A stretch of 64,000 nt of DNA, taken from positions 14,696 to 78,695 of the forward strand of contig JBGCFR010000025.1 of the NCBI GenBank assembly GCA_045107045.1, given 5' to 3'. The DNA is from Putridiphycobacter sp045107045 (GTDB taxonomy: Bacteria > Bacteroidota > Bacteroidia > Flavobacteriales_D > Crocinitomicaceae). The notes beneath the pieces were generated by a model. The model had not been told where the DNA came from. It searched no databases and saw only the letters and a list, made by a program, of their open reading frames with translations. The translations under genes were made by a program, and so were the position numbers. Below, piece after piece: positions 8,573 to 16,815 of the stretch (position 1 is its first letter; every line of letters starts with the position of its first letter).

Positions 8573-9595
8573 TTACAATAACTCAATTGACTCTTCAACT
8601 GCTAAAATAAACGATTTAGGATCATCAATAAATAAAGCTAATGTTGTAGCTTCCTTTTTGAAACCATAAAAACCAGTGTACTGAAAAGGTGCTTCAAATT
8701 CAATGATAACATTATGCCCTTCTAAATCACCTAATGGCGAGAATGATTTAATACTTTCTTTATCAGCTATCTCTCCTTTAAAACCACTAATTGATTTAAT
8801 GTCTTGAATTAAGGCCTCACCTTCTGCAATAATGCCATAACGTAAAACAATTTTATCATTTTTTATCATAACTGGACGCTGACTAAGCGATTTTAAAATG
8901 CCTAATATTTGAAAGCCTGAATAAATACTTAAACCAGTCAAAACCCACGCAAAAATGGTTGACCATGATTCAAGAAGCAAGTGAAATACGAAAGTTTCTA
9001 TTCCAATCAAAAAAAGTAAGACTATCAATATGGCTCTTGTGCCACTTTCACGGTGATAAGTATATTCATTCTTAGCTAAATTTAGTGATTTCCATTTAAT
9101 AAATGAATAATAGAAAGCGCTGACTTCCATAGCAACAAAGCTGATTGCTTTTTGAGGCATAATATCAGCTAAGGCGATTTTTATATTGGAATGAAAGTCG
9201 TAATTTTCAGTTTCTTGTTTTTTAAATGCTTTTACAGATTTACGGATGGTAAAAATGAGATATAGCATCACAAAAAGTTCCACAAATGGAAGTATCCAAA
9301 ATTTGACAGAATCCAGTAGACTCTGATGTTGGATTGGAATAATAATACTTGCCGTAATTATGCCAATAATGAATACAGGGACAATAGTGGTTTTTGGAAT
9401 GGATTTTTTTCTAATGATAAAGAAATAAATGAGGGGTAAAGTAAAAATTAGATCTAGAATTATAGCTGGCGCCAATTTACTGGCGTTAGGCTCGAACAAT
9501 GTAGATTTTGAAATAAGAACCATTGAACCAATAATAGTAATTGGTAATGTGTACCATAGTAATTGTAAAATTCTATTCTGACTTATTTGGTTCAT
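8573..9595 (-). CDS. multi-pass membrane protein with C-terminal PH-like region, unknown
   Basis: This 340-residue protein is unrecognised. About four hydrophobic helices lie in residues 10-125 (for example LIFTLPLIYFFII and LFVMLYLIFTI) and two more at about 190-240. The last 100 residues are soluble, with strand-rich stretches (MIKNDKIVLRYGIIAEGE, GHNVIIEFEAP) that look like a bacterial PH-type domain of the kind attached to membrane proteins. It lies between the ABC exporter and the NYN gene, 43 bases from the latter, all on the minus strand. The PH-like idea is an inference from pattern only. Confidence 0.6.
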   Translation of the reverse strand: MNQISQNRILQLLWYTLPITIIGSMVLISKSTLFEPNASKLAPAIILDLIFTLPLIYFFIIRKKSIPKTTIVPVFIIGIITASIIIPIQHQSLLDSVKFWILPFVELFVMLYLIFTIRKSVKAFKKQETENYDFHSNIKIALADIMPQKAISFVAMEVSAFYYSFIKWKSLNLAKNEYTYHRESGTRAILIVLLFLIGIETFVFHLLLESWSTIFAWVLTGLSIYSGFQILGILKSLSQRPVMIKNDKIVLRYGIIAEGEALIQDIKSISGFKGEIADKESIKSFSPLGDLEGHNVIIEFEAPFQYTGFYGFKKEATTLALFIDDPKSFILAVEESIELL

Positions 9596-9638
9596 AATCT
9601 ATCATTAAATAATAATACACTCTTTACATAGTCCGTTT

Positions 9639-10376
9639 TCACTTGTTTTTTACATAAATCAATTTAAATCTTGAATTGTCTTGACTACGTTCTTCAATTT
9701 CAAATTGATTAATAGAATTAAACATTGGAGTTAATTTATCAAACCCAAAATTCCTTGCATCAAAATTAGCCTGTTTTTTTAGAATCAATGATCCAACATC
9801 TCCTAAAAAAGCCCAGCCGTCCTCATCTGCTGCATCTGCTACTGTAGCACGAAGGAGCTTGATGACTTGAGGCGTAATTTTATCGTGCTGACGTTTTGTT
9901 TTGCTTTTTTTACCAGTTTTAGAATCTTCAATCTCTTCATCACTATGCAATATTTCAAGGTAAATGAATTTATCACAAGCCACTATAAATGGGTTAGGTG
10001 TTTTCTTTTCGCCAATGCCATATACACGCATGCCTGCTTCACGTAATCGAGTAGCTAATTTAGTAAAATCACTATCGGATGAAGCCAAACAAAAACCATC
10101 TACTTTACCTGAATATAGGACATCCATAGCATCTATGATCATGGCTGAATCCGTTGCGTTTTTTCCAGTAGTATAACTGTACTGTTGAATAGGTGTTATG
10201 GCATTTTCTAAGAGAACTGATTTCCATTTATTGACATGAGGACTTGTCCAATCGCCATAAATTCTTTTAATTGTAGGGGTGCCATATTTGGCAATTTCTT
10301 CCATCATTTCCTTAATGTACTTTGATGGTATATTATCACCGTCAATTAAGACGGCTAATTTTGTATCTTTTATCAT
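9639..10376 (-). CDS. NYN-domain (PIN-like) protein with C-terminal OST-HTH
   Basis: This 245-residue protein has the LabA/DUF88 NYN fold: LIDGDN near the start (Asp12, Asp14), Asp76 in NATDSAMIIDAMD, and SSDSDF with Asp101 and Asp103, the expected acidic cluster for metal-dependent RNA cleavage. After a basic linker (KTGKKSKTKRQ) the last 80 residues match an OST-HTH/LOTUS-type winged helix that binds RNA. The family is widespread and some members are RNases. The target here is unknown. It is encoded alone or with the membrane gene downstream. Confidence 0.85.
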   Translation of the reverse strand: MIKDTKLAVLIDGDNIPSKYIKEMMEEIAKYGTPTIKRIYGDWTSPHVNKWKSVLLENAITPIQQYSYTTGKNATDSAMIIDAMDVLYSGKVDGFCLASSDSDFTKLATRLREAGMRVYGIGEKKTPNPFIVACDKFIYLEILHSDEEIEDSKTGKKSKTKRQHDKITPQVIKLLRATVADAADEDGWAFLGDVGSLILKKQANFDARNFGFDKLTPMFNSINQFEIEERSQDNSRFKLIYVKNK

Positions 10377-10515
10377 ATTGTACTGTAAATATAAGCATTT
10401 ATCAGAGGATAGCTGTTGTATTCAGGCTTATATAATATTGTTCTGAGGGTAGCAGTATGCTCCAATACAATAACTGTAAAGAAAAGTGTATTACTAAATT
10501 CTGATAATCCAAAAC

Positions 10516-10546
10516 AAAAAAAGGCTCCAAATATGGAGCCTTTTTT
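10516..10546 (-). terminator. rho-independent terminator of the T9SS gene
   Basis: AAGGCTCCA at 10521-10529 pairs with TGGAGCCTT at 10534-10542 around AATA. The stem is flanked by A-runs on the left and T-runs on the right, so it can work in both directions. It lies 21 bases past the stop of the minus-strand gene that ends at 10567. Confidence 0.85.
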
Positions 10547-10566
10547 AATACAAACAATTTTGATAT

Positions 10567-12984
10567 CTATGCTTTGACGAACAAGCGACGTCCTACACCG
10601 TTAATAGTTCTTACCTCAATATTGTAAAGACCGGAACTAAGTCCTTCAATATTAATGTTCTCTAAATTAGAAATCGTTTTGTTTTCGTAAACTAATTTTC
10701 CGCTTAAATCAACAATACGAATTGATTGAATTACGTCTTCCGATTCAATGTTAAGGCTAGACTTTGCAGGATTAGGGAATACTGTAAATGTTAAATTACT
10801 ATTCTCAGAAATACCTAATCCAACCGTATTAATATTTAATGTTGTATTTGTAATGATTGGCGCATTTTGATCAAAGTAAATATAAGCCGTGTTTTCAATA
10901 ATGTCACCTTCACTTAAGGTAGGTAATTCTTTAATTCTGTAAACTACATGTCCATGGCTAGCTGGCTCATTAGTTGTGCTGTCCGGTAACCATATTTGTG
11001 GAAAGTCAAACTTTTTAATGCCATTACCCATGTCTATTAATTGAATAGGATGAGTAGCTTCAAGCAGTTCAAACGTTGTCCAATCTAGGTTTGTGCTTAA
11101 GCTATCTAAAATATAAACATCTTGTGCTGGTGCAGTTCCCGTATTTTGAAACCTAATGACATAAGTGTATTCATCTTGTACAGCGGGATTAACGATAGTT
11201 GGCTGATTAACTGATTTATCATTCGGATCATAACTAACGCCAACTAACATACCTAAAGTACTATAGTTATTTGATGAGTCACAATCTGCAGTTGCTGACG
11301 AGATAGCAGAACTAAACACGTGGAAAGTGCTGTCTGGAATACCAGCTGGTGTATTAAAGTAAATCACATCAGTATTGTACATATATGTACTGTTTGAATT
11401 TAGAGTCCATGTAATTGTATTTCCTGATATTGTGTAATTAGGATTGTTAATTGAACTCAAAACTGGTGTCACTCCAGATGGATAGTCTAAACTTACAGTG
11501 TAATTCCCTGGTGCACCAGAACCATAATTACCATACTTAAACCATACTGAGTTGGTTGTGTTTTGATAATAACCAATCCAAGGGGTAACGCTTGACCATA
11601 AATCCGCACATGTGCTTGCTGAATTGCAATTTAAAGCTAAATCAGCTTGGTTATTGTTTGCACAATTTAAATTTGAAATTACAGCACCATTTCCTAAGAC
11701 ATATGCAGAATTATTTACTTGCCAAGATTGATCAAGACTGACTAAAACGGTACCTCCACTTAATTGCCATCCTGTGTAAGAATAATAGCCAGTTGAGTCA
11801 GTATATACTGTTATTTGGCCACCAAGACCATTTAATGTAACCGGTGCATTATAGAATGGCACTTCTGATGAGTCCAATATTCCGTTTCCGTTGTCATCAC
11901 AATATACATAGCCATTTACACAACCCACACTTAGTGCGTTTGTATCGCAAATAATCGGAATGTTTAATATAGGGTTGTTAGTACAAGAAAGGTCCGAAAT
12001 AGTATCAATAAAATTACCTGAATTATAGTAGCCATTAGAACTCATCCAAGTTTGATCTACACTAACAAACCCTCCTGATGCAAGGCCAGTATAACTAAAT
12101 GAATATAGACCATTAGGATCTGCAGTTGTTGAATGAGATGATCCATTTGGCAAATATAGCACTAGTGGTGCACCACCAACAGGTATTTCGGTTGAATCTA
12201 AAATTCCATTATTATTATTATCACAAAAAATAGTTCCGTTTAAACAGTTACTAGTTAGTTGAGTAGAATCACAATTTAAAATGATTTGAGATGTTATATT
12301 ATTGTTCCCAGATATAGTTGTGGTAATGGTATTTGGTGTAATAGCCTGTACAACCCAATTATTTGCTGCTAACCAATTTGGGTCAACAACTATAGTATAA
12401 GTATCAGGTAAAACGCCATAAAAATTATTATTAAATATTGACCATGCACTGTAAGTATTACCATTAGAACCGATTAATAACATTTGAGGGACAATGTTAG
12501 TTGAGTCAATAACTCCGTCGCCATCACAATCTAAGTTGGCACTAGCGTACATACCTACGTAACAACCACCCATAATAACATCCTGGGTATAATTAATAGT
12601 ATCTGAAGAAATAGGGTCATAAAGGTCAATATTAAACGTATATATTCCAGCTGTTGAATAAGTATGAGTAATTGCTGGGCTCCAAGCAATAGCAGTACCA
12701 GATGTAATTGCTGTGCCTGTATGTGTTGATGTACTTCCATCACCCCATTGGACTTCAGCAGTTAAATTAGAGTTAAGGATATTCGAACCATCAACAATTA
12801 GGTTTGCATCACCATATGAAGTGTAGTTATTTGTTATAGGAGAGATTTCCACTGTATAGTCCAATTGACAAACAGTAACTTGACTTGTGTCATCCAGAAA
12901 AGAAGTAAAGGTAACACCTTGCGCTATTCCAACAACAGATGATAACAGTAAGCTGATTAGAAGTGTAAAAATATTGGTTTTCAT
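10567..12984 (-). CDS. T9SS-secreted multidomain protein with SdrD-B-like repeats
   Basis: This 805-residue exported protein has a signal peptide to about residue 22, a PKD-like N-terminal domain (VQWGDGSTSTHTG, then HTYSTAGIYTFNIDLYD), and SdrD-B-like modules, each starting with CDNNNNGILDSTE or CDDNGNGILDSSE, Asp-rich loops that would bind calcium. A conserved region follows from YDPNDKSV to YIYFDQNAPI, as in the DUF7619-type domain that precedes sorting signals. The last 85 residues are a type A T9SS sorting domain (VFPNPAKSSLNIE, VDLSGKLVYE, LSSGLYNIEV). It is expected on the cell surface or released. Two Cys-rich N-linked modules share the phrase NCxNGxxxCD. Confidence 0.88.
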   Translation of the reverse strand: MKTNIFTLLISLLLSSVVGIAQGVTFTSFLDDTSQVTVCQLDYTVEISPITNNYTSYGDANLIVDGSNILNSNLTAEVQWGDGSTSTHTGTAITSGTAIAWSPAITHTYSTAGIYTFNIDLYDPISSDTINYTQDVIMGGCYVGMYASANLDCDGDGVIDSTNIVPQMLLIGSNGNTYSAWSIFNNNFYGVLPDTYTIVVDPNWLAANNWVVQAITPNTITTTISGNNNITSQIILNCDSTQLTSNCLNGTIFCDNNNNGILDSTEIPVGGAPLVLYLPNGSSHSTTADPNGLYSFSYTGLASGGFVSVDQTWMSSNGYYNSGNFIDTISDLSCTNNPILNIPIICDTNALSVGCVNGYVYCDDNGNGILDSSEVPFYNAPVTLNGLGGQITVYTDSTGYYSYTGWQLSGGTVLVSLDQSWQVNNSAYVLGNGAVISNLNCANNNQADLALNCNSASTCADLWSSVTPWIGYYQNTTNSVWFKYGNYGSGAPGNYTVSLDYPSGVTPVLSSINNPNYTISGNTITWTLNSNSTYMYNTDVIYFNTPAGIPDSTFHVFSSAISSATADCDSSNNYSTLGMLVGVSYDPNDKSVNQPTIVNPAVQDEYTYVIRFQNTGTAPAQDVYILDSLSTNLDWTTFELLEATHPIQLIDMGNGIKKFDFPQIWLPDSTTNEPASHGHVVYRIKELPTLSEGDIIENTAYIYFDQNAPIITNTTLNINTVGLGISENSNLTFTVFPNPAKSSLNIESEDVIQSIRIVDLSGKLVYENKTISNLENINIEGLSSGLYNIEVRTINGVGRRLFVKA

Positions 12985-13100
12985 AAGACTAGAATTTCTA
13001 TATAAACAGATTTATTTTTGAAAGGTTGTCTAAAATGAAAAATAAAATTATTCACTCACTAGTATTAAATGTTTGTTTTCACTTCTGGATAGAAAAAAAT

Positions 13101-13136
13101 TAGAAAAAAAAAGAAAGGCTACAATAATTGTAGCCT
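13101..13136 (-). terminator. rho-independent terminator after glutathione peroxidase
   Basis: AGGCTACAA at 13116-13124 pairs with TTGTAGCCT at 13128-13136. On the minus strand it is followed by a U-run (complement of 13101-13115). It lies 150 bases past the gpx stop. The 298-base gap between gpx and the T9SS gene holds this hairpin and otherwise nothing I can recognise. Confidence 0.75.
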
Positions 13137-13283
13137 ATTCCTTTAATTTAACGATTAAAAGTTATTCTCTGACAAAGAATTCTTTATCAGTATGACTATA
13201 TTATTTAGCATGAGGTTGCTTTTATTGTGATGTTTTTTCGAAAATCATAACTTTTTTTTATTTCCGTAAAGAAAAATCACTGC

Positions 13284-13772
13284 TTAAGTAAGTAATTTCT
13301 TTATGTCTTCCTCAATAGATTCCGGTTTAGTTAGGGAAGCATACCTTTTTACTACAGTGCCATTTTTATCAACTAAAAACTTTGTGAAATTCCATTTTAT
13401 TTTTCGACTCAGAAAGCCTCCCTTAGCTTGTTTTAAGTATTTAAATATTGGAGATTCATTTTTGCCGTTGACATCAATTTTTGAAAACATTTGAAAACTG
13501 ACGCCATAGTTTATTAAACAGCCTTCTTGAATTTCTTTTTCATTGCCAGGCTCTTGACCACCAAATTGGTTGCAAGGAAAACCTAATATTTGCAAACCTG
13601 CTGTTTTATGTGTTTGGTATAGTTTTTCCAAGCCTTCATATTGTGGAGTGAATCCACAATTACTCGCTGTGTTCACAATCAGTAGTACCTGATTTTTATA
13701 TTCAGAAAGTGATTTGTTTTGCCCCGAAATAGTTTTAGCGGAAAGGTCATAGAAGTTTTGATTTGATTTCAT
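13284..13772 (-). CDS. glutathione peroxidase family (Cys type)
   Basis: This 162-residue thiol peroxidase has the usual tetrad: Cys39 in NTASNCGFT, Gln73 in CNQFGGQEPG, and Trp127-Asn128 in KWNFTKFLVD. The catalytic position is Cys, not selenocysteine. The second Cys at 67 and Cys85 fit the thioredoxin-dependent use seen in bacterial members of the family. It removes hydrogen peroxide and lipid peroxides in the cytoplasm, as there is no signal peptide. It stands about 50 bases from the helicase gene stop, with its own terminator on the far side. Confidence 0.93.
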   Translation of the reverse strand: MKSNQNFYDLSAKTISGQNKSLSEYKNQVLLIVNTASNCGFTPQYEGLEKLYQTHKTAGLQILGFPCNQFGGQEPGNEKEIQEGCLINYGVSFQMFSKIDVNGKNESPIFKYLKQAKGGFLSRKIKWNFTKFLVDKNGTVVKRYASLTKPESIEEDIKKLLT

Positions 13773-13819
13773 ATTTTCATAATTTATTCACCCTAAAGTT
13801 AATTTATATTTGAATAATA

Positions 13820-15148
13820 TCACTTAATAAATTTAAGAGCTTTAGCTTTTATCTTAAAGTTGAGTTCCTCTTTTAATAATGCCTTTAAATCAACTTCTTC
13901 TGACAGTTTATTCGATAATTCCCTAAATCGTTTATCAGCTTTTAATGCTAAACGGTCTATGTCCAAAGCAGTGTTGTTAAACCCAATTAGTTTTAAGTTA
14001 TCAATATCTCTTAAACGAGATAATGCAACATAACCTTGGCCTTTTTCAAATGTTTTACTTAAATCTAGCTCAGCCTTATCTAATGTCATTCCTTGAGATT
14101 TATGAATAGTAATGGCCCAAGCTAAACGCAAAGGGATTTGAACGAATGATGCTATCGAATTTCCTTTATCATCATCTATCGACCATTCTTCGGTTGTTGC
14201 AGTAATTTCTTCGCCACCTGTAATTTTGACTATGGGGAATCCTAAACTTGAATACTCAATAATTTTCCCAAGTGTTCCATTAATATAACCTTTGTCAGTA
14301 TTATTTTTGACAAACATAACCTTAGCACCTATTTTTAGACTCAATTGTTCATTGACAATAACTGATTTTTTTAGTGTGGTGACAAGTTCTTTTTTTCCTT
14401 TAGTTGTTGCCCAGAAATTTTTTGCTTTTCCATTTATTTTGTCTAACTCAATATTGTTTATTCTATCAACATCAGCATTATGAGTATACAGTCTAATGGG
14501 ACTAATAAGTGATATATTGTTTTTAATAGTTTTGTTTAGTAATTCAGTAACCGATTTCGTTATAGTACCATTTCTTATAGCGTCTAAAACATCTGTTAAC
14601 GAATTTTCTGTCTGTCTGTATTGCTTAGTTAAATAGCAAATGTTAAATTCTGATTGAACCCAAGTATGTCCCATAAATGCAAATTTATCTCTACTTTGTT
14701 CATATGTGTTACCAATAGGGGGTAATTGGAAAAAATCTCCACATACTACAATTTGTTTTCCTCCAAAAGGCAATAGGTTATCATTTGCATACTGAAGAAT
14801 CTGGTCAACTAAATTTAATTGCTTCTGATGAAGCATAGATATCTCATCAATAATTAAAACTTTCGTTTTCTCCAATTTTTTTTTGAGCGCTTTATTGAGC
14901 ATTAAAAAATGAAGGTCTTTATTACTCATTTGGTCTTTAATGCCCATTCCAACCCAACTATGAATAGTTTGTCCATTAATATGGGTAGCGGCAATACCTG
15001 TAGAAGCAGTAATTCCTGAAGAAATTTTATACTTATTTAAATATTTAATAAATGACTTAAGAACATGCGTCTTACCAGTACCTGCAGACCCTGTTAAAAA
15101 TACGTTTTTACCTGATTTCAATATGGCAAGAGCCACGTCTTGTGTCAT
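13820..15148 (-). CDS. PIF1/RecD2-like superfamily 1B helicase
   Basis: This 442-residue protein has Walker A GSAGTGKT at 20-27, motif Ia STGIAATHINGQTIHSW, Walker B LIIDEISML (Asp101-Glu102), motif III FFQLPPI with Gln, and the C-terminal motifs IHKSQGMTLD and GQGYVALSRLR. This set belongs to PIF1-type 5'-3' helicases. It has the bare helicase core and a short basic tail, without the HRDC or zinc domain found in longer relatives. It may unwind structured DNA or R-loops. A promoter-like TATTTTTG box ends four bases upstream of the ATG (see the entry at 15153). Confidence 0.9.
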   Translation of the reverse strand: MTQDVALAILKSGKNVFLTGSAGTGKTHVLKSFIKYLNKYKISSGITASTGIAATHINGQTIHSWVGMGIKDQMSNKDLHFLMLNKALKKKLEKTKVLIIDEISMLHQKQLNLVDQILQYANDNLLPFGGKQIVVCGDFFQLPPIGNTYEQSRDKFAFMGHTWVQSEFNICYLTKQYRQTENSLTDVLDAIRNGTITKSVTELLNKTIKNNISLISPIRLYTHNADVDRINNIELDKINGKAKNFWATTKGKKELVTTLKKSVIVNEQLSLKIGAKVMFVKNNTDKGYINGTLGKIIEYSSLGFPIVKITGGEEITATTEEWSIDDDKGNSIASFVQIPLRLAWAITIHKSQGMTLDKAELDLSKTFEKGQGYVALSRLRDIDNLKLIGFNNTALDIDRLALKADKRFRELSNKLSEEVDLKALLKEELNFKIKAKALKFIK

Positions 15149-15152
15149 GTCA

Positions 15153-15160
15153 CAAAAATA
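15153..15160 (-). promoter_or_regulatory. -7 box (TATTTTTG) next to the helicase start
   Basis: On the minus strand the sequence reads TATTTTTG, a match to the TAnnTTTG box, ending only four bases before the ATG at 15148. If used, the mRNA would start at or near the start codon. No matching TTTG box is seen at the usual distance, so confidence is limited. Confidence 0.4.
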
Positions 15161-15220
15161 AACAGGAAATCAATTAGATTTAAAAATGATTAAGGAAGTA
15201 ATTAACAACTTAAGGATGAA

Positions 15221-15868
15221 TTACGATTTTATTTTTCTTAATATCATTAGTCCGTCTCTTACGGGTAATAGAACATTTTCAACTCGGTCGTCGCTTTGAA
15301 CCATGCTATTGAATTCCACAATAGCTTTTGTTGTTTCCTTCATATCTGATGGATTTTTTAAAACATTTCCGCTCCAAAGTACATTGTCCGCAATAATGAA
15401 TCCTCCAATAGGAATTTTATTAAATACTAAATCATAGTAGTGACTGTAGTTTTCTTTATCAGCATCAATAAATACCAAATCATATGATCTGCTTAGTTGA
15501 GGTATTATATTTAGAGCATTTCCAATCAAAAAATTGAGATTCGCTGTATGGTTAGATTTTGCCCAATACTTATCTATAATGGGTTTCAATTCTTCATTTA
15601 TATCAATGGTATCAATTTGTCCTCCTTCAGCAATTCCTTCCGCTAAGCATAAAGCAGAATATCCTGTATATGTGCCTATTTCAAGAATATTTTTCGGTTT
15701 AATCATATGACTGATCATACTTAATGCTCTTCCTTGAAGATGCCCAGATAGCATTCTAGGTACTAATATTTTTAGATGAGTCTCTCGGTTCAATTCTGAA
15801 AGTAATTCTTCTTCTTTTGAAGTATGCGCTTCGGCATATAAAGAGATTTTGTCGGGTATAAAGTCCAT
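15221..15868 (-). CDS. SAM-dependent O-methyltransferase (COMT-like)
   Basis: This 215-residue class I methyltransferase of the catechol/caffeoyl-CoA type has the motif I strand ILEIGTYTGYSALCLAEG, the acid after it in DTIDINEEL, LVFIDADKENYSHYYD (metal-binding Asp pair) and IADNVLWSG. I set the start at the internal ATG at 15868 (MDFIPDKISLY), because this is where homologues usually begin. The longer frame to 15925 would overlap prmC by 23 bases and add a residue stretch with no conserved character. It is probably co-transcribed after prmC. The methyl acceptor is unknown. Confidence 0.88.
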   Translation of the reverse strand: MDFIPDKISLYAEAHTSKEEELLSELNRETHLKILVPRMLSGHLQGRALSMISHMIKPKNILEIGTYTGYSALCLAEGIAEGGQIDTIDINEELKPIIDKYWAKSNHTANLNFLIGNALNIIPQLSRSYDLVFIDADKENYSHYYDLVFNKIPIGGFIIADNVLWSGNVLKNPSDMKETTKAIVEFNSMVQSDDRVENVLLPVRDGLMILRKIKS

Positions 15869-15902
15869 AATTACTATAGTTAGCTGGACAAAGATAACTG
15901 AT

Positions 15903-16763
15903 TTACAATAATTGTCCAGATACAATTCTGTCTTTTCCTTGAAGGTCTTTAATAATTTCTACATTAATGAATTTTGCATTTTCCAAGTTTTCTTTAACTT
16001 TTGAGGCTAATTTTTCATGGACTTCAAAATAAAGGTATCCACCAGCATTCAATTGTTTTTTTGCTAAATCGATAATTTTATGATAGAATATTAGTGGGCT
16101 ACTGTCATTTACAAAAAGAGCAAGATCTGGTTCATGATTCAATACTTGCTCGGTCATTTCTGCTTTATCAGAAAGTAAAACATATGGTGGGTTAGATACT
16201 ATGATGTTGAACATACCTAGGTTCGAAATGTCTTCGTCTAAGATGTTAGATTGATGCCAATTGATGTTTTGATTTAGGCTTTTCGCATTAAAATCAGCAG
16301 TTTCTAGCGCTTCGGATGAAATATCGAGTCCTGTGATTTCCCAATTATTTTTGACAGATTTTATTGAAATTGGTATACAGCCTGAGCCAGTGCCAATATC
16401 TAACAGTTTAATTGTGTCATTTTGATGATTTCTAACTATTAAATCAACAAGTTCCTCAGTTTCTGGCCTTGGAATTAATACAGATGGATTGACTTGGAAT
16501 ATGAGGTCATAAAATTCGGCTTTTCCAAGTATATATTGAATTGGCTCTTTGTTTTGTAGCCTTTTGACAATTTTTCGTTGTGCTAGTAAATCTGATTCAG
16601 AAAGCAAAAATTGCTTTGTACGTACCTCGATTTTTTCTAGCCCAAATTCAAAAAAAGCCATGAGAAAGAAAATTTGTTCTATCTCATTGACTTCATATAG
16701 TTCAGTTAGTTTACTGCGATAGTATGGTATTAAATCTTTAAGCTGATTTGTTTTAACAAACAT
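15903..16763 (-). CDS. prmC: release factor glutamine methyltransferase
   Basis: This 286-residue protein has the PrmC/HemK pattern: an N-terminal helical domain, the conserved YILGKAEFYDL and LIPRPETEELV, the SAM loop LLDIGTGSGCIPIS (121-133) and the catalytic NPPY at 191-194, followed by EPDLALF. It methylates the Gln of the GGQ loop in RF1 and RF2 and so raises termination efficiency. Length and motifs are standard. It starts 35 bases from the barrel gene and has its own promoter-like box at 16782-16789. Confidence 0.95.
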   Translation of the reverse strand: MFVKTNQLKDLIPYYRSKLTELYEVNEIEQIFFLMAFFEFGLEKIEVRTKQFLLSESDLLAQRKIVKRLQNKEPIQYILGKAEFYDLIFQVNPSVLIPRPETEELVDLIVRNHQNDTIKLLDIGTGSGCIPISIKSVKNNWEITGLDISSEALETADFNAKSLNQNINWHQSNILDEDISNLGMFNIIVSNPPYVLLSDKAEMTEQVLNHEPDLALFVNDSSPLIFYHKIIDLAKKQLNAGGYLYFEVHEKLASKVKENLENAKFINVEIIKDLQGKDRIVSGQLL

Positions 16764-16781
16764 TATTCCTTTTGATTAATA

Positions 16782-16815
16782 CAAAAGTAATTCATTCTTA
16801 AAACCTATAGCCAAA
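16782..16815 (-). promoter_or_regulatory. probable promoter of prmC
   Basis: The minus strand reads TTTG (complement of 16812-16815), 22 bases, then TACTTTTG (complement of 16782-16789), close to the Bacteroidota TTTG/TAnnTTTG pair. The expected start lies about 12 bases before the ATG at 16763. The upstream box lies inside the end of the barrel gene. Confidence 0.5.
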
